DNA of 48,996 bases from assembly GCA_947625045.1 (NCBI GenBank), contig CANQMW010000021.1, positions 1 through 48,996 on the forward strand. Reading direction: 5' to 3'. Positions 40,664-48,996 of the stretch are shown piece by piece; within the stretch, counting starts at the first letter, position 1; each line of letters opens with the position of its first letter. The DNA comes from an uncultured Oscillospiraceae bacterium. GTDB taxonomy: Bacteria > Bacillota > Clostridia > Oscillospirales > Oscillospiraceae. Below the pieces are notes generated by a model that ran no database searches, was not told the DNA's origin, and worked only from the letters and a program-made list of their open reading frames with translations. A program made the position numbers and the translations under genes.

Positions 40664-42154
40664 TCAGCCCAGGGCCCGGTGGTACTGGCCGTCGGCCCAC
40701 ATGCCGGTGGCGGCGTTATAGGCGCCCCAGCCGGTGGTATACAGGCACTGGCCGTTGACGCCGCCGTGGGCGGTGTTGAAGAAGCCTATGCCCGCGTCGG
40801 AATAAGTCCACTGGGGGCCGGTAAGCATGCGGCCGATGCAGCCGTCGTCGTTGCCGGGCTGGAACAGGTACCAGCCAGTGCCGTTCTCATTCTCCACATA
40901 CTGGAAGCCGGTGGCCAGCTTGCCGTCGATGCCCACGTAGTACCAGTAGCCCCACTGGGAGGCGGCGGGCTCATTGGCCCAGTAGTTGAACTTCTGCACG
41001 CCGTCGACAAAGTAGTAATAGTCGCCGGTGGTCTTGTCATAGGCCCAGCCGTTGCCGGACTTGGGCATGGCTATGGAATCATCCTTCACGATCTCGATGT
41101 CCATATCGCCGTCGTCGGGAATGACAAAGGCGTAGCCGTGTACGCTCTTGCCCTCATAGAGCGCGTAGCCGCTGGCATAGACCTGGGCGTCCGTCTTGAC
41201 GGTGTAGCCCGCCTCCACGGCGATCCCTAAGTACAGGCCGCCCACCAGGCCGCTGTCGGTGTCGGCCGTGGCGCCGGCGCCGTCGTCCATGATGACCGTC
41301 GCGACCTTGTCCGTGAGGCCGGTGATGTGAAGCTCACCTGTGGCCTTCCTGAGGTCGATCTTGATGCTCTCCGCGCCCTCGATGGGGATGAACAAAGTGG
41401 TGGTATAGCCGTCCTCCGTGTCATCAGCGCCCAGGCTCTCCGCGCCGGTGAACAGGGGGACATAGCCGGCGTCGCAGGTGACGCTGCCCAGGGAGGCCAG
41501 GGACTCGGAGAGGACGACATCACTCGCATCCACGTACACGCCCGCCGGGGCCGTTACGGTCACGGGGATGACGCTGGGGGCCTCGGGGTCAGCCACGATG
41601 GTGACGGTCAGATCGCAGCCATCCTCTGCGGTGACGCCGACGGTCACTACGTTGGCCACGTCGCCGGTATGCAGACCGTTCGGCAGTCCAGCGTTCAGTA
41701 CGCCGCGCAGCTCCATGGAGGGCCGCTCTTTGTCAAATTCCGCGGTATAGCGGTAATCCATGACCAGCGCCACCACCTCGTCTTCCTGGATGGGGATCTC
41801 GGTGGTGTCGAATTCGCCCATATAGTCCGTCTCGCCCACGTCGTTGACTACTCTGACGCACCAGAGCATATCAAGGTCGCCCTTGAGGGTGAGCTTGCCG
41901 GTCTGGGGCGCGGTCTCCGTGTCCTCAGCCGCAGCGTCTCCGGGCTCCGCCGCCGCGGTCTGGGGCAGGTCGGGCGCCTCGGCGGGCGTCTCTTCCGCAG
42001 GGACTTCTTCCAGTACCTCGGGGGCTATGGGCGCCTCAGGGACGGCTGCCTCTTCGGCGGCAGCCGCCTCGAAGACGTCCTCCGCCGCCAGGGCGGGCGC
42101 GGCCAGGCTCAGGACCATGACCAGGGCCAGCAGGAGAGTAAACATACGTTTCAT
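40664..42154 (-). CDS. Secreted wall-binding repeat protein, array member 2
   Basis: A 496-residue paralogue; the ATG at 42154 has AAGGAG upstream. Layout is the same: signal peptide MKRMFTLLLALVMVLSLAAP, acidic Pro/Glu/Ala linker, middle domain with GKLTLKGDLDMLW, MDYRYTAEFD, CDAGYVPLFTGAES and RKATGELHITGLTD, then the aromatic wall-binding C-terminus. The middle differs most from its siblings (it begins with AAAAEEAAVPEAP, and its strands around LPNGLHTGDVANVV are unique), while signal and C-terminal segments are nearly identical. The gene starts 45 bases after member 3. Likely product of tandem duplication. Confidence 0.82.
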   Translation of the reverse strand: MKRMFTLLLALVMVLSLAAPALAAEDVFEAAAAEEAAVPEAPIAPEVLEEVPAEETPAEAPDLPQTAAAEPGDAAAEDTETAPQTGKLTLKGDLDMLWCVRVVNDVGETDYMGEFDTTEIPIQEDEVVALVMDYRYTAEFDKERPSMELRGVLNAGLPNGLHTGDVANVVTVGVTAEDGCDLTVTIVADPEAPSVIPVTVTAPAGVYVDASDVVLSESLASLGSVTCDAGYVPLFTGAESLGADDTEDGYTTTLFIPIEGAESIKIDLRKATGELHITGLTDKVATVIMDDGAGATADTDSGLVGGLYLGIAVEAGYTVKTDAQVYASGYALYEGKSVHGYAFVIPDDGDMDIEIVKDDSIAMPKSGNGWAYDKTTGDYYYFVDGVQKFNYWANEPAASQWGYWYYVGIDGKLATGFQYVENENGTGWYLFQPGNDDGCIGRMLTGPQWTYSDAGIGFFNTAHGGVNGQCLYTTGWGAYNAATGMWADGQYHRALG

Positions 42155-42199
42155 TTTTCTCGCTCCTTTTTCAAAATGTTTCAAAATGAGATATATCTG

Positions 42200-43645
42200 T
42201 CACTGGTGGCTCTGGCCGTCGGCCCAGAGGCCGGCAGCGGCGTTATAGGCGCCCCACTCGGTGGTGTACAGGCACTGGCCATTCAGGCCGCCATGGGCGG
42301 TGTTGAACCAGCCCATGCCCGCGTCGGAACCGGTCCACTGCAGGCCGGTGAGCATCCGGCCGATGCAGCCGTCGCCGTTGTCGGGCTGGAACAGGTACCA
42401 GCCGGTGCCGTTTTCGTTCTCCACGTACTGGAAACCGGTGGCAAGCTTCCCGTCGGGCCCCACGTAATACCAGTAGCCCCACTGGGAGGCGGCCGGCTCA
42501 TTGGCCCAGTAGTTGAACTTCTGCACGCCATCCACGAAGTAGTAATAGTCGCCGGTGGCCTTGTCATAGGCCCAGCCGGTGCCGGACTTGGGCGCGGCCA
42601 CGGGCAGCTCCGTTTTCACGACTTCTATGTTGATGTCGCCGGCGTCGGGGATGTCTAAGCCGTAGAAGTGGGTGTTGACGCCGTCATATTCCATGTAGAC
42701 CTCATTGAAGGGTTCAACGTCCGATTTGAGGGAATAGCCTGCCTCTACGCCTACTGCCAGGAACGTGCCGCCCACGATGCCGTTGTCGGCGTCGGCCACA
42801 GTCAGGTAGTCGCCGGCCGCGATGGTCAGCGTCACCTTATCCGTAAAGCCGGTGATATTCAGCTCGCCAGTGGCCTTTTGGACGTCCACCTCGACGCTCT
42901 CCACATCATCAAAGGCCTTGAACATGGTCCAGACGCGGCCGTCGTCCATATCAAGAGAGCCCATGGGCTCGGCACCGAGGAAAAACGGCACATAGCCGGC
43001 GTCGCAGTAAAGGCCGCCGGTCGTGCCGGCGAAGACCTGACCTTCCGTCTCCACCGTGACGCCCGCCGGGGCCGTCACGGTCACGGGAAGGAGGGCGGGA
43101 GCCTCCGGGTCCTCCATGATGGTGAGGGTCAGATCGCAGCTGCCGTTGGGGGCCCAATCCATGATGACGTCGATGAGGTTCGCCGGCTCATCCTCGTGTT
43201 CGCCGAAGGCCGTGTCGATGAGGAAGCAGCGCCCGTCATAGAGCTCGCAGTCCCAGTTCGGCTGGACGGTATAGCGGTAGTCCATGGCTAGGACCAGCAC
43301 GTCGCCCGGCTTGATGGTGATGTCCGAATAGTCCAGCTGGTAGTCCGTCTGGCCGGCGTCCTCCACCACCGAGACGTACCAGAGCTTGCTGGTGTCGCCC
43401 AGGATGGTGAGCTTGCCGGTCTCGGGGTCGGCTTCCGTGTCCGGCTCCAGCGCCGCGGTCTGGGGCATATCGGGCGCGACCGCCTCGGGGGCCTCCTCCG
43501 CGGGGGTCTCTTCCTCTATGGGCGCTTCGGGCGCGGCTGCCCCCTCGGTCTCGGATGCCTCGAATACATCCTCCGCCGCCAGGGCGGGGGCGGCCAGGCT
43601 CAGGACCATGACCAGGGCCAGAAGAAGGGTAAAGATGCGCTTCAT
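42200..43645 (-). CDS. Secreted wall-binding repeat protein, array member 3
   Basis: A 481-residue paralogue, the shortest of the four because the linker is shorter. It shares the signal peptide, AEDVFEASETEGAAAPEAPI linker, GKLTILGDTSKLWYVSVVED, DYQLDYSDI, CDAGYVPFFLGAEP, VQKATGELNITGFTD and the aromatic C-terminus. It resembles member 4 most in the middle part (DYQLDYSDI and VVEDAG phrases). Its start is 16 bases after the stop of member 4, the tightest gap in the array, supporting one transcript. No sortase signal or membrane anchor is seen at the C-terminus. Confidence 0.82.
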   Translation of the reverse strand: MKRIFTLLLALVMVLSLAAPALAAEDVFEASETEGAAAPEAPIEEETPAEEAPEAVAPDMPQTAALEPDTEADPETGKLTILGDTSKLWYVSVVEDAGQTDYQLDYSDITIKPGDVLVLAMDYRYTVQPNWDCELYDGRCFLIDTAFGEHEDEPANLIDVIMDWAPNGSCDLTLTIMEDPEAPALLPVTVTAPAGVTVETEGQVFAGTTGGLYCDAGYVPFFLGAEPMGSLDMDDGRVWTMFKAFDDVESVEVDVQKATGELNITGFTDKVTLTIAAGDYLTVADADNGIVGGTFLAVGVEAGYSLKSDVEPFNEVYMEYDGVNTHFYGLDIPDAGDINIEVVKTELPVAAPKSGTGWAYDKATGDYYYFVDGVQKFNYWANEPAASQWGYWYYVGPDGKLATGFQYVENENGTGWYLFQPDNGDGCIGRMLTGLQWTGSDAGMGWFNTAHGGLNGQCLYTTEWGAYNAAAGLWADGQSHQ

Positions 43646-43661
43646 TCTTCTTCCTCCTATT

Positions 43662-45140
43662 TCAAATTATCCCGTCAAGATACCAGTGGGACCAGCCGTC
43701 GGCCCAGGCGCCGGCGGCGGCGTCATAGGCGCCCCACTCGGTGGTGTACATGCACTGGCCGTTCAGACCGCCATGGGCGGTGTTGAACCAGCCCATGCCC
43801 GCGTCGGAACCGGTCCACTGCAGGCCGGTGAGCATACGGCCGATGCAGCCGTCATCGTTGTCGGGCTGGAACATGTACCAGCCGGTGCCGTTTTCGTTTT
43901 CCACATACTGGAAGCCGGTGGCCAGCTTCCCGTCGGGTCCCACGTAATACCAATAGCCCCACTGGGAGGCGGCGGGCTCATTGGCCCAGTAGTTGAACTT
44001 CTGCTGGCCGTCCACGAAGTAGTAATAGTCGCCGGTGGCCTTGTCATAGGCCCAGCCGGTGCCGGACTTGGGCGCGGCCACGGGCAGGTCCCTCTTCACG
44101 ACCTCCGCGTTGATGTCGCCGGAAGCGGGGATGTCATACCAGTAGATATGGATGTTGCCGCCGTCATACTCAACGTACCGGTCATCGTAGGCCTCCACGT
44201 CCGACACGATGTCGTATCCCGCTTCCACGGCTATCGACAGGATCATACCGCCCACCAGGCCGCCGTTGGCGTCGGCCTGGGTTAAATAGTGGTCGAACAT
44301 GAGGGCATACTCGGTTCTGTTCTCCGGGTCGGTCAGGTTCAAATAGCCTGTGGCCTTTCTGACCTCCACCTCGACGCTCTCCGAATCGTCATAGACCTTG
44401 AACATGGTCAGGATGAGGCCGTTATACGCAACGGAAGTGTCCCAGGGCTCGGCGCCGGTAAAAAACGGGACATAGCCGGGTTCACAGTAGAAGCCGTCGC
44501 TCGTGCCGGCGAAGACCTGGTTGTCCGCCTCCACCGTGACGCCTGCTGGGGCCGTCACGTTCACGGGGATGAGGGCGGGGATATTCGTGTCCGCATCCTC
44601 CTCCACGGTGAGGGTCAGATCACAGCTGCCGTCTGGGGCCGCCTCCACGAAGATGGTGAAGAGGTTCGCCGGTTCGCCCACGTGTTCGTCAAAGGGAGCG
44701 ACGGTGAGGATGCTGCGCCCATCGTAGAGCGTACAGTCCCTGTCCGGCTGGACGGTATAGCGGTAGTCCGTGGCCAGGACCAGCATGACGCCCGGCCCGA
44801 TGGGGATATCAGAATAATCCAGCTGGTAATCCGTACTGCCGTAGTCCTCCACCACCGAGACGAACCAGAGTTTACTGGCGTCACCCAGGATGGTGAGCTT
44901 GCCGGTCTGGGGCTCGGCGGTATCCTCCGGCTCCGCCGCGGCGGTCTGGGGCAGGTCGGGCGCGGCCGCCTCTGGGGCCTCCTCCGCGGGGATCTCTTCC
45001 TCTATGGGCGCCTCCGGCGCCTGAGGCGCGGCGGCTTCCTCCGTATCAGATGCCTCGAATACGTCCTCCGCCGCCAGGGCGGGGGCGGCCAGGCTCAGGA
45101 CCATGACCAGGGCCAAAAGAAGGGTAAAGATGCGCTTCAT
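43662..45140 (-). CDS. Secreted wall-binding repeat protein, array member 4 (promoter-proximal)
   Basis: A 492-residue paralogue, first in the transcript; the ATG at 45140 follows AGGAGG. Layout: signal peptide (MKRIFTLLLALVMVLSLAAP), acidic linker (SDTEEAAAPQAPEAPIEEE), strand-rich middle (GKLTILGDASKLWFVSVVED, CDLTLTVEEDADTNIPALIP, CEPGYVPFFTGAEP, VRKATGYLNLTDPE) and the aromatic choline-binding-type C-terminus with an extra tail SHWYLDGII. A promoter (45176-45204) and a phased direct repeat lie upstream. Role unknown; surface adhesion, wall remodelling or host interaction are possible. Confidence 0.82.
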   Translation of the reverse strand: MKRIFTLLLALVMVLSLAAPALAAEDVFEASDTEEAAAPQAPEAPIEEEIPAEEAPEAAAPDLPQTAAAEPEDTAEPQTGKLTILGDASKLWFVSVVEDYGSTDYQLDYSDIPIGPGVMLVLATDYRYTVQPDRDCTLYDGRSILTVAPFDEHVGEPANLFTIFVEAAPDGSCDLTLTVEEDADTNIPALIPVNVTAPAGVTVEADNQVFAGTSDGFYCEPGYVPFFTGAEPWDTSVAYNGLILTMFKVYDDSESVEVEVRKATGYLNLTDPENRTEYALMFDHYLTQADANGGLVGGMILSIAVEAGYDIVSDVEAYDDRYVEYDGGNIHIYWYDIPASGDINAEVVKRDLPVAAPKSGTGWAYDKATGDYYYFVDGQQKFNYWANEPAASQWGYWYYVGPDGKLATGFQYVENENGTGWYMFQPDNDDGCIGRMLTGLQWTGSDAGMGWFNTAHGGLNGQCMYTTEWGAYDAAAGAWADGWSHWYLDGII

Positions 45141-45175
45141 AGATATGCCTCCTGTTCCAGAATAAGCATACTGAT

Positions 45176-45204
45176 ATAATAGCACCCGGCCCCGCCGCCC
45201 GCAA
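45176..45204 (-). promoter_or_regulatory. Putative promoter of the secreted-paralogue operon
   Basis: On the minus strand TTGCGG (45199-45204), 17 bases, TATTAT (45176-45181). It is 35 bases before the member 4 start codon. Confidence 0.5.
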
Positions 45205-45214
45205 GGATCCTGTC

Positions 45215-45253
45215 CTGACTTTCACGAAATCGAACCTGAGTTTCACGTAGTCG
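45215..45253 (-). promoter_or_regulatory. 21-bp-phased direct repeat upstream of the array promoter
   Basis: Two 18-base copies (45215-45232 and 45236-45253) match at 15 positions and share CTGA, TTTCACG and TCG. The period of 21 bases equals two helical turns, and the site lies just upstream of the -35, as expected for an activator dimer. Confidence 0.5.
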
Positions 45254-45266
45254 CCCAAAAAACAGG

Positions 45267-45294
45267 AAAACGGCCCCCAAAAGGGGGCCGTTTT
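45267..45294. terminator. Bidirectional-type terminator after the arabinose/transketolase operon
   Basis: A 12-bp perfect stem (45267-45278 with 45283-45294) with an AAAA loop and runs of A and T at the two outer ends. It follows the transketolase C gene by 16 bases. Confidence 0.8.
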
Positions 45295-45310
45295 TGGTTG
45301 TCTTGGGCGG

Positions 45311-46243
45311 TCACTTACATGCTTCAGCGATATGGGGCGCGGTGAGGCCGAACTCCTCCAGCAGGGGGCCGAAGGGGCCGGAATGGCCGAACACGTCCCG
45401 GACGCCCACCCGCTTCACCGGGCAGGGCACGCCCGCCTCGGCGATGACGGCGCAGACCGCCTCGCCCAGGCCGCCGATGATGTTGTGCTCCTCGCAGGTG
45501 ACGATCTTCTTGCACTCTTTGGCGGCCTTCAGTACCAGCTCCGTGTCCAGGGGCTTCACCGTGGCCATGTTGATGACCCGGGCGGATATGCCCTCCTGGG
45601 CCAGGATGCCGCGGGCCCCCAGGGCCTCGGCCACGCACAGGCCGTTGGCGATGATGGCCACATCCGTGCCGTCGGCCAGGGTCTCGCCCTTGCCGATGGT
45701 GAACTTGAAGGTCTCCTCGTCGTGGATGATGGGCACCGGCGCCCGGCCGAAGCGCATGTAGACGGGCCCCTTGTAGTCGTAGGCCGCGAACACCATGGCC
45801 CGGGCCTCCACCGCGTCGGCGGGGCTCATGACCACCATGCCGGGGATGGAACGCATGAGGGCGAAGTCCTCACAGCACTGGTGGGAAGCGCCGTCCTCGC
45901 CCACAGAGATGCCGCCGTGGGTGGCGCCGATCTTCACGTTCAGATGGGTGTAGCCGATGGAGTTGCGGACCTGCTCGAAGGCCCGGCCGGAGGCGAACAT
46001 GGCAAAGCTGGAGGCATAGGGTACCAGGCCCATGGCCGCCGCGCCCGCCGCCACCGCCATCATGTTGCCCTCGGCGATGCCGCAGTTGAAGTGGCGCTCG
46101 GGGTAGGCCTTCTGGAAGACGTTGGTCTTGGTGGCGTTGGAAAGGTCCGCGTCGAACACGATCACGTCGCCGTGCACCCCACCCAGCTCCTTGAGGGCGT
46201 TGCCGTACCCGTCCCGGGTGGCCATTTTCTTCACATCACTCAT
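45311..46243 (-). CDS. Transketolase, C-terminal subunit
   Basis: A 310-residue protein with the pyrimidine-binding domain (FNCGIAEGNMMAVAAGAAA, with the catalytic Glu in GIAEGNM) and the C-terminal transketolase domain (KKIVTCEEHNIIGGLGEAV). With the N-terminal subunit it forms a split transketolase using thiamine diphosphate and moves two-carbon units between pentose phosphates. It overlaps the N-subunit gene by 8 bases, showing coupling. In this operon it would process xylulose 5-phosphate made from arabinose. Confidence 0.93.
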   Translation of the reverse strand: MSDVKKMATRDGYGNALKELGGVHGDVIVFDADLSNATKTNVFQKAYPERHFNCGIAEGNMMAVAAGAAAMGLVPYASSFAMFASGRAFEQVRNSIGYTHLNVKIGATHGGISVGEDGASHQCCEDFALMRSIPGMVVMSPADAVEARAMVFAAYDYKGPVYMRFGRAPVPIIHDEETFKFTIGKGETLADGTDVAIIANGLCVAEALGARGILAQEGISARVINMATVKPLDTELVLKAAKECKKIVTCEEHNIIGGLGEAVCAVIAEAGVPCPVKRVGVRDVFGHSGPFGPLLEEFGLTAPHIAEACK

Positions 46244-47090
46244 TTTTGCCGCCCTCCAGTCCGGCCAGGACGGCGTTCAGGTCGTCCATGGCGATCTTGT
46301 ATTCCTCGTCGTTGGGGGCCTTGCCGTGCCAGCCCACCTGGTTTTCCATGAAGGAGACGTCCTTGCCCTTGGTGGTCTTCATGACGATGGCCGTGGGCAC
46401 GCCCTTGGTGGCCCGGGCCTCGGCGAAGGCCGCCTCCATCTGGTCGAAGTCGTGGCCGTTGATCTCAATAACGTGCAGGCCGAAGGCGGCCAGCTTATCC
46501 GTGATGGGATAGGGGCTCATGACCTTGTCGATGGGGCCGTCGATCTGCAGGCCGTTGTTGTCCACGATCACGCACAGGTTGTCCAGCTTGTGGTGGTGGG
46601 AGAACATCATGGCCTCCCAGACCTCGCCTTCTTCGATCTCGCCGTCGCCCAGCAGGGTGTAGACCCGGACGGGTTTTCCCTGGAACTTGGCGGCCAGCGC
46701 CATGCCCGCCGCGGCGGAGACGCCCTGGCCCAGGGAGCCGGTGGACATGTCCACGCCGGGGGTCATGTCCATGTTGGGATGGCCCTGGAGATGGCAGCCG
46801 ATCTGCCGCAGGCCCTTGAGGTCCTCCCAGGGGAAGAAGCCCCGCAGGGCCAGCGTGGCGTAAAGGCCGGGGGCGGTGTGGCCCTTGGAGAGGACGAACC
46901 TGTCCCGGTCATCCATTTTGGGCTGGGCCGGATCGATGTTCAGTTCTTTGAAATAGAGATAGGTGAACATGTCCGCGGCGGAGAGACTGCCGCCGGGATG
47001 GCCGGCATGGGCGGCGTGGGTGCCCTCGATGACGCCCATGCGCACCTTGCAGGCCGCGATGGCCAGCTCCTTTTTTTCCTTATCAGTCAT
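46236..47090 (-). CDS. Transketolase, N-terminal subunit
   Basis: A 284-residue protein holding the thiamine diphosphate pyrophosphate-binding domain. HAAHAGHPGGSLSAADMFTY lies near the N-terminus, and the GDGEIEEGEVWEAMMFSHHH segment has the GDG...N metal site continuing to DNNGLQIDG. The two-gene form is common in Clostridia and archaea, in place of the single 650-residue enzyme. It begins 26 bases after araD. The ribosome site is GAGGTAATGC just before the ATG. Confidence 0.94.
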   Translation of the reverse strand: MTDKEKKELAIAACKVRMGVIEGTHAAHAGHPGGSLSAADMFTYLYFKELNIDPAQPKMDDRDRFVLSKGHTAPGLYATLALRGFFPWEDLKGLRQIGCHLQGHPNMDMTPGVDMSTGSLGQGVSAAAGMALAAKFQGKPVRVYTLLGDGEIEEGEVWEAMMFSHHHKLDNLCVIVDNNGLQIDGPIDKVMSPYPITDKLAAFGLHVIEINGHDFDQMEAAFAEARATKGVPTAIVMKTTKGKDVSFMENQVGWHGKAPNDEEYKIAMDDLNAVLAGLEGGKNE

Positions 47091-47116
47091 AATGCATTAC
47101 CTCGTTTCCGCGCTCA

Positions 47117-47815
47117 TCAGCCCTGGCCATAATAGGCGCCGGGGCCGTGCTTGCGCAGATAGTGTTTGTCCAGAAGCTCCTGCTGCATGGGAGGCAGACC
47201 GGGCTCCAGGGCCAGGGCGTGCAGAGCCATGAAGGCCACCTCCTCCAGGACCACGGCGTTGTGCACCGCGTTCATGGGGTCCGTGCCCCAGGCGAAGGGC
47301 CCGTGGCTGTATACCAGGGCGGCGGGGATCTGGTCCGGGTCGATATGGCGGGTCTTCAGCGTCTCGATGATGACGTTGCCCGTCTCCAGCTCGTACTTGC
47401 CGTTGCCGATCTCCGACGGGGTCATCTTCCGGGTGCAGGGTATCTCCCCGTAGAAGTAGTCCCCGTGGGTGGTGCCGTAGGGGGGGATGCCCCGGCCGGC
47501 CTGAGCGAAGGAGGTGGCCCAGCGGCTGTGGGTGTGGATGACGCCGCCCAGAGTGGGGAAGGCGTTGTAGAGCGCCACATGGGTGGGGGTGTCGCTGGAG
47601 GGCTTGTAGCGGCCCTCCACGCGCTTGCCCTCCATGTCTACGACCACCATGTCCTCCGGCTTCATGTCGTCGTACTCCACACCGGAGGGCTTGATGACCA
47701 CAAGGCCCTTCTCCCGGTCGATGCCGGACACGTTGCCCCAGGTGAAGGTCACCAGATTATGCTTCGGCAGCAGCAGATTTGCGTCGCAAACGATCTTTTT
47801 CAGTTCTTCCAGCAT
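47117..47815 (-). CDS. araD: L-ribulose-5-phosphate 4-epimerase
   Basis: A 232-residue class II aldolase-family enzyme, the usual AraD length, starting [16 protein letters not shown]. Zinc ligands are visible in [16 protein letters not shown] (His-x-His), preceded by [11 protein letters not shown] and SSDTPTH. It converts L-ribulose 5-phosphate to D-xylulose 5-phosphate. It starts 11 bases after the araA stop and is followed by the transketolase genes, so the products pass directly into the pentose phosphate pathway. Ribulokinase (araB) is not in the window. Confidence 0.95.
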   Translation of the reverse strand: MLEELKKIVCDANLLLPKHNLVTFTWGNVSGIDREKGLVVIKPSGVEYDDMKPEDMVVVDMEGKRVEGRYKPSSDTPTHVALYNAFPTLGGVIHTHSRWATSFAQAGRGIPPYGTTHGDYFYGEIPCTRKMTPSEIGNGKYELETGNVIIETLKTRHIDPDQIPAALVYSHGPFAWGTDPMNAVHNAVVLEEVAFMALHALALEPGLPPMQQELLDKHYLRKHGPGAYYGQG

Positions 47816-47826
47816 GGCATTATACC

Positions 47827-48996
47827 TCAGATGGCCTTCAGCTTCCAGGCGATATCGTTCCAGAAGAGCTCTTTTTCCAGCCCCTCCACGGTGGTGTCCT
47901 TGGAAATGTGGACGAACTCGATGCCCATGATGTTGGCCCAGTCCTTCATCTGCTCGGCGGTCACGTCGTAGGAGAGGACCGTGTGATGGGCGCCGCCCGC
48001 GGTGATCCAGCACTCCACGCCGGTGGTGAGGGACGGCTCCGCCCGCCACATGACCCGCGCCACAGGCAGGTTGGGCATGGGCATGATGGGCTTCACCGCC
48101 TCGATGTCCTGCACGATGAGGCGCAGGCGGCCGCCCATGTCGATGAGGCTGGCCACGATGGCCTTGCCCGCCTTGCCCTCGAATACCAGCCGGGCGGGAT
48201 CCTTCTCGTTCATGCCGATGCCCAGGTGGTGGGTCTCGATGCGGGGCTTATCCGCCGCGAGGCTGGGGCAGACCTCCAGCATGTGGGCGCCGAGGCTATA
48301 CTCCTGGCCCTCCACAAGATGATAGGTGTAGTCCTCCATGAAGGCGGAGGCGCCGTTGCCGTTCTCGCCCATGGCCTTCATGATGGCGGTCATGGCGGAT
48401 ACCTTCCAGTCTCCCTCGCCGCCGTAGCCGTAGCCCTGGGCCATCAGGTGCTGGGAGGCAAGGCCGGGCAGCTGCTCCATGCCGTACAGGTCCTGGAAGG
48501 TGTTGGCGAAGGCCTTGCAGCCCTCGGCGTCCATCATCTTCTTGATGGCGATCTCCTCCCGGGCCTGGTAGCGGATGGCGGCGGTATCGTCGGTGGCGAT
48601 ATCGTAATTGGCCTCATAGACCTTCATGAGCGCGTCGATCTCGTCCTCGGTGACGGCGTTCATCTCCTTCACCAGGTCGCCCACGGCCCAGGTGTTCACC
48701 TGCCAGCCCAGCTTCGTCTGGACCTCTACCTTGTCGCCCTCGGTGACGGCCACCTCGCGCATATTGTCCCCGAAGCGCATGACCTTCATGCCCCGGCTCA
48801 CCGCCGCTCCCACGGCCGCCTTCATCCAGCTGCCGATGCGCCCCAGGACCTTTTCGTCCTTCCAGTAGCCTGCGATGACCTTCCGGGGCGTGCGCAGGCG
48901 GGCCGCGATGAAGCCGTGCTCCCGGTCGCCGTGGGCGGCCTGGTTCAGGTTCATGAAGTCCATGTCGATCTCCTCGTTGGGGATCTCCTTGTTGTA
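47827..48996 (-). CDS. araA: L-arabinose isomerase, 5' part cut by the window edge
   Basis: About 389 C-terminal residues of AraA (full proteins about 500). The frame enters from the right edge as [20 protein letters not shown], continues with [11 protein letters not shown] and contains [34 protein letters not shown] and the [12 protein letters not shown] metal-site end. The enzyme turns L-arabinose into L-ribulose using Mn2+. Visible AraA catalytic regions look intact. It is the first visible gene of the leftward operon araA-araD-transketolase; its start and promoter lie outside. Confidence 0.96.
   Translation of the reverse strand, partial: YNKEIPNEEIDMDFMNLNQAAHGDREHGFIAARLRTPRKVIAGYWKDEKVLGRIGSWMKAAVGAAVSRGMKVMRFGDNMREVAVTEGDKVEVQTKLGWQVNTWAVGDLVKEMNAVTEDEIDALMKVYEANYDIATDDTAAIRYQAREEIAIKKMMDAEGCKAFANTFQDLYGMEQLPGLASQHLMAQGYGYGGEGDWKVSAMTAIMKAMGENGNGASAFMEDYTYHLVEGQEYSLGAHMLEVCPSLAADKPRIETHHLGIGMNEKDPARLVFEGKAGKAIVASLIDMGGRLRLIVQDIEAVKPIMPMPNLPVARVMWRAEPSLTTGVECWITAGGAHHTVLSYDVTAEQMKDWANIMGIEFVHISKDTTVEGLEKELFWNDIAWKLKAI

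Noticed and set aside
43662-45140. LPQTA (MPQTA in one) conserved in the N-terminal linker of all four secreted paralogues, similar to a sortase motif
   Set aside because: It lies about 60 residues from the N-terminus, with no following hydrophobic helix and charged tail, so it cannot serve as a standard sortase signal.

Overview
The window is GC-rich chromosomal DNA from a low-oxygen, endospore-forming member of the Clostridia, most likely a gut Oscillospiraceae-type bacterium (inference). The sporulation sigma factor SigG shows the spore-forming Firmicute lineage. Strong G/C third-position bias, a multidomain flavodiiron protein, split transketolase genes and pectin-sugar catabolism fit a high-GC anaerobic clostridial commensal. 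No rRNA, tRNA, CRISPR array or phage block is visible.

Left part (1-14240). A truncated nfo gene and a small membrane protein lie at the edge, followed by csaB. A leftward hexuronate operon (7814-8353 unknown, uxaC, MFS, uxaB, uxaA, HIT) ends at an intrinsic terminator at 1716-1747. A divergent TRAP transporter (dctP-dctQ-dctM) and kdgF run rightward from a promoter near 8483-8511. Together these would import galacturonate/glucuronate-type sugars and oligogalacturonide products and carry them to 2-keto-3-deoxygluconate. Next come a histidine-phosphatase/GNAT fusion and an overlapping metallophosphoesterase gene.

Middle (14246-27808). An XRE regulator, a DUF559 nuclease gene carried between the two halves of a hairpin-rich repeat, prfC, an LtaS/sulfatase-fold protein that has lost catalytic residues, and a secreted Pro/Thr-rich protein. 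A tightly spaced rightward run then encodes an NSS amino-acid transporter (C-terminus frameshifted), a lipoprotein, a CLC antiporter, an ATP-grasp ligase, an esterase and PepT. It ends in an empty copy of the same hairpin repeat that flanks the DUF559 gene. A radical SAM gene and sigG diverge after it.

Accessory region (27784-37105). A Type III restriction-modification system (res, mod) lies between two copies of one GC-rich hairpin element. It is followed by a small HPr-like orphan gene, an M16 peptidase, and a higB-higA toxin-antitoxin pair driven by a perfect consensus promoter that appears to make a leaderless message.

Right part (37194-48996). A flavodiiron/flavin-reductase/rubredoxin fusion sits downstream of a 15-bp perfect palindrome that covers its putative -10. 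Four tandem, leftward paralogous secreted proteins with choline-binding-type C-terminal modules follow, with a 21-bp-phased direct repeat upstream of their promoter. The window ends in a leftward L-arabinose operon (araA-araD-transketolase N-transketolase C), with araA cut by the edge.

The most notable items are the full/empty pair of the DUF559 repeat element, the four-gene array of secreted wall-binding paralogues, the frameshifted NSS transporter in an operon with an ATP-grasp/esterase pair, and the regulatory palindromes near higBA and the flavodiiron gene.
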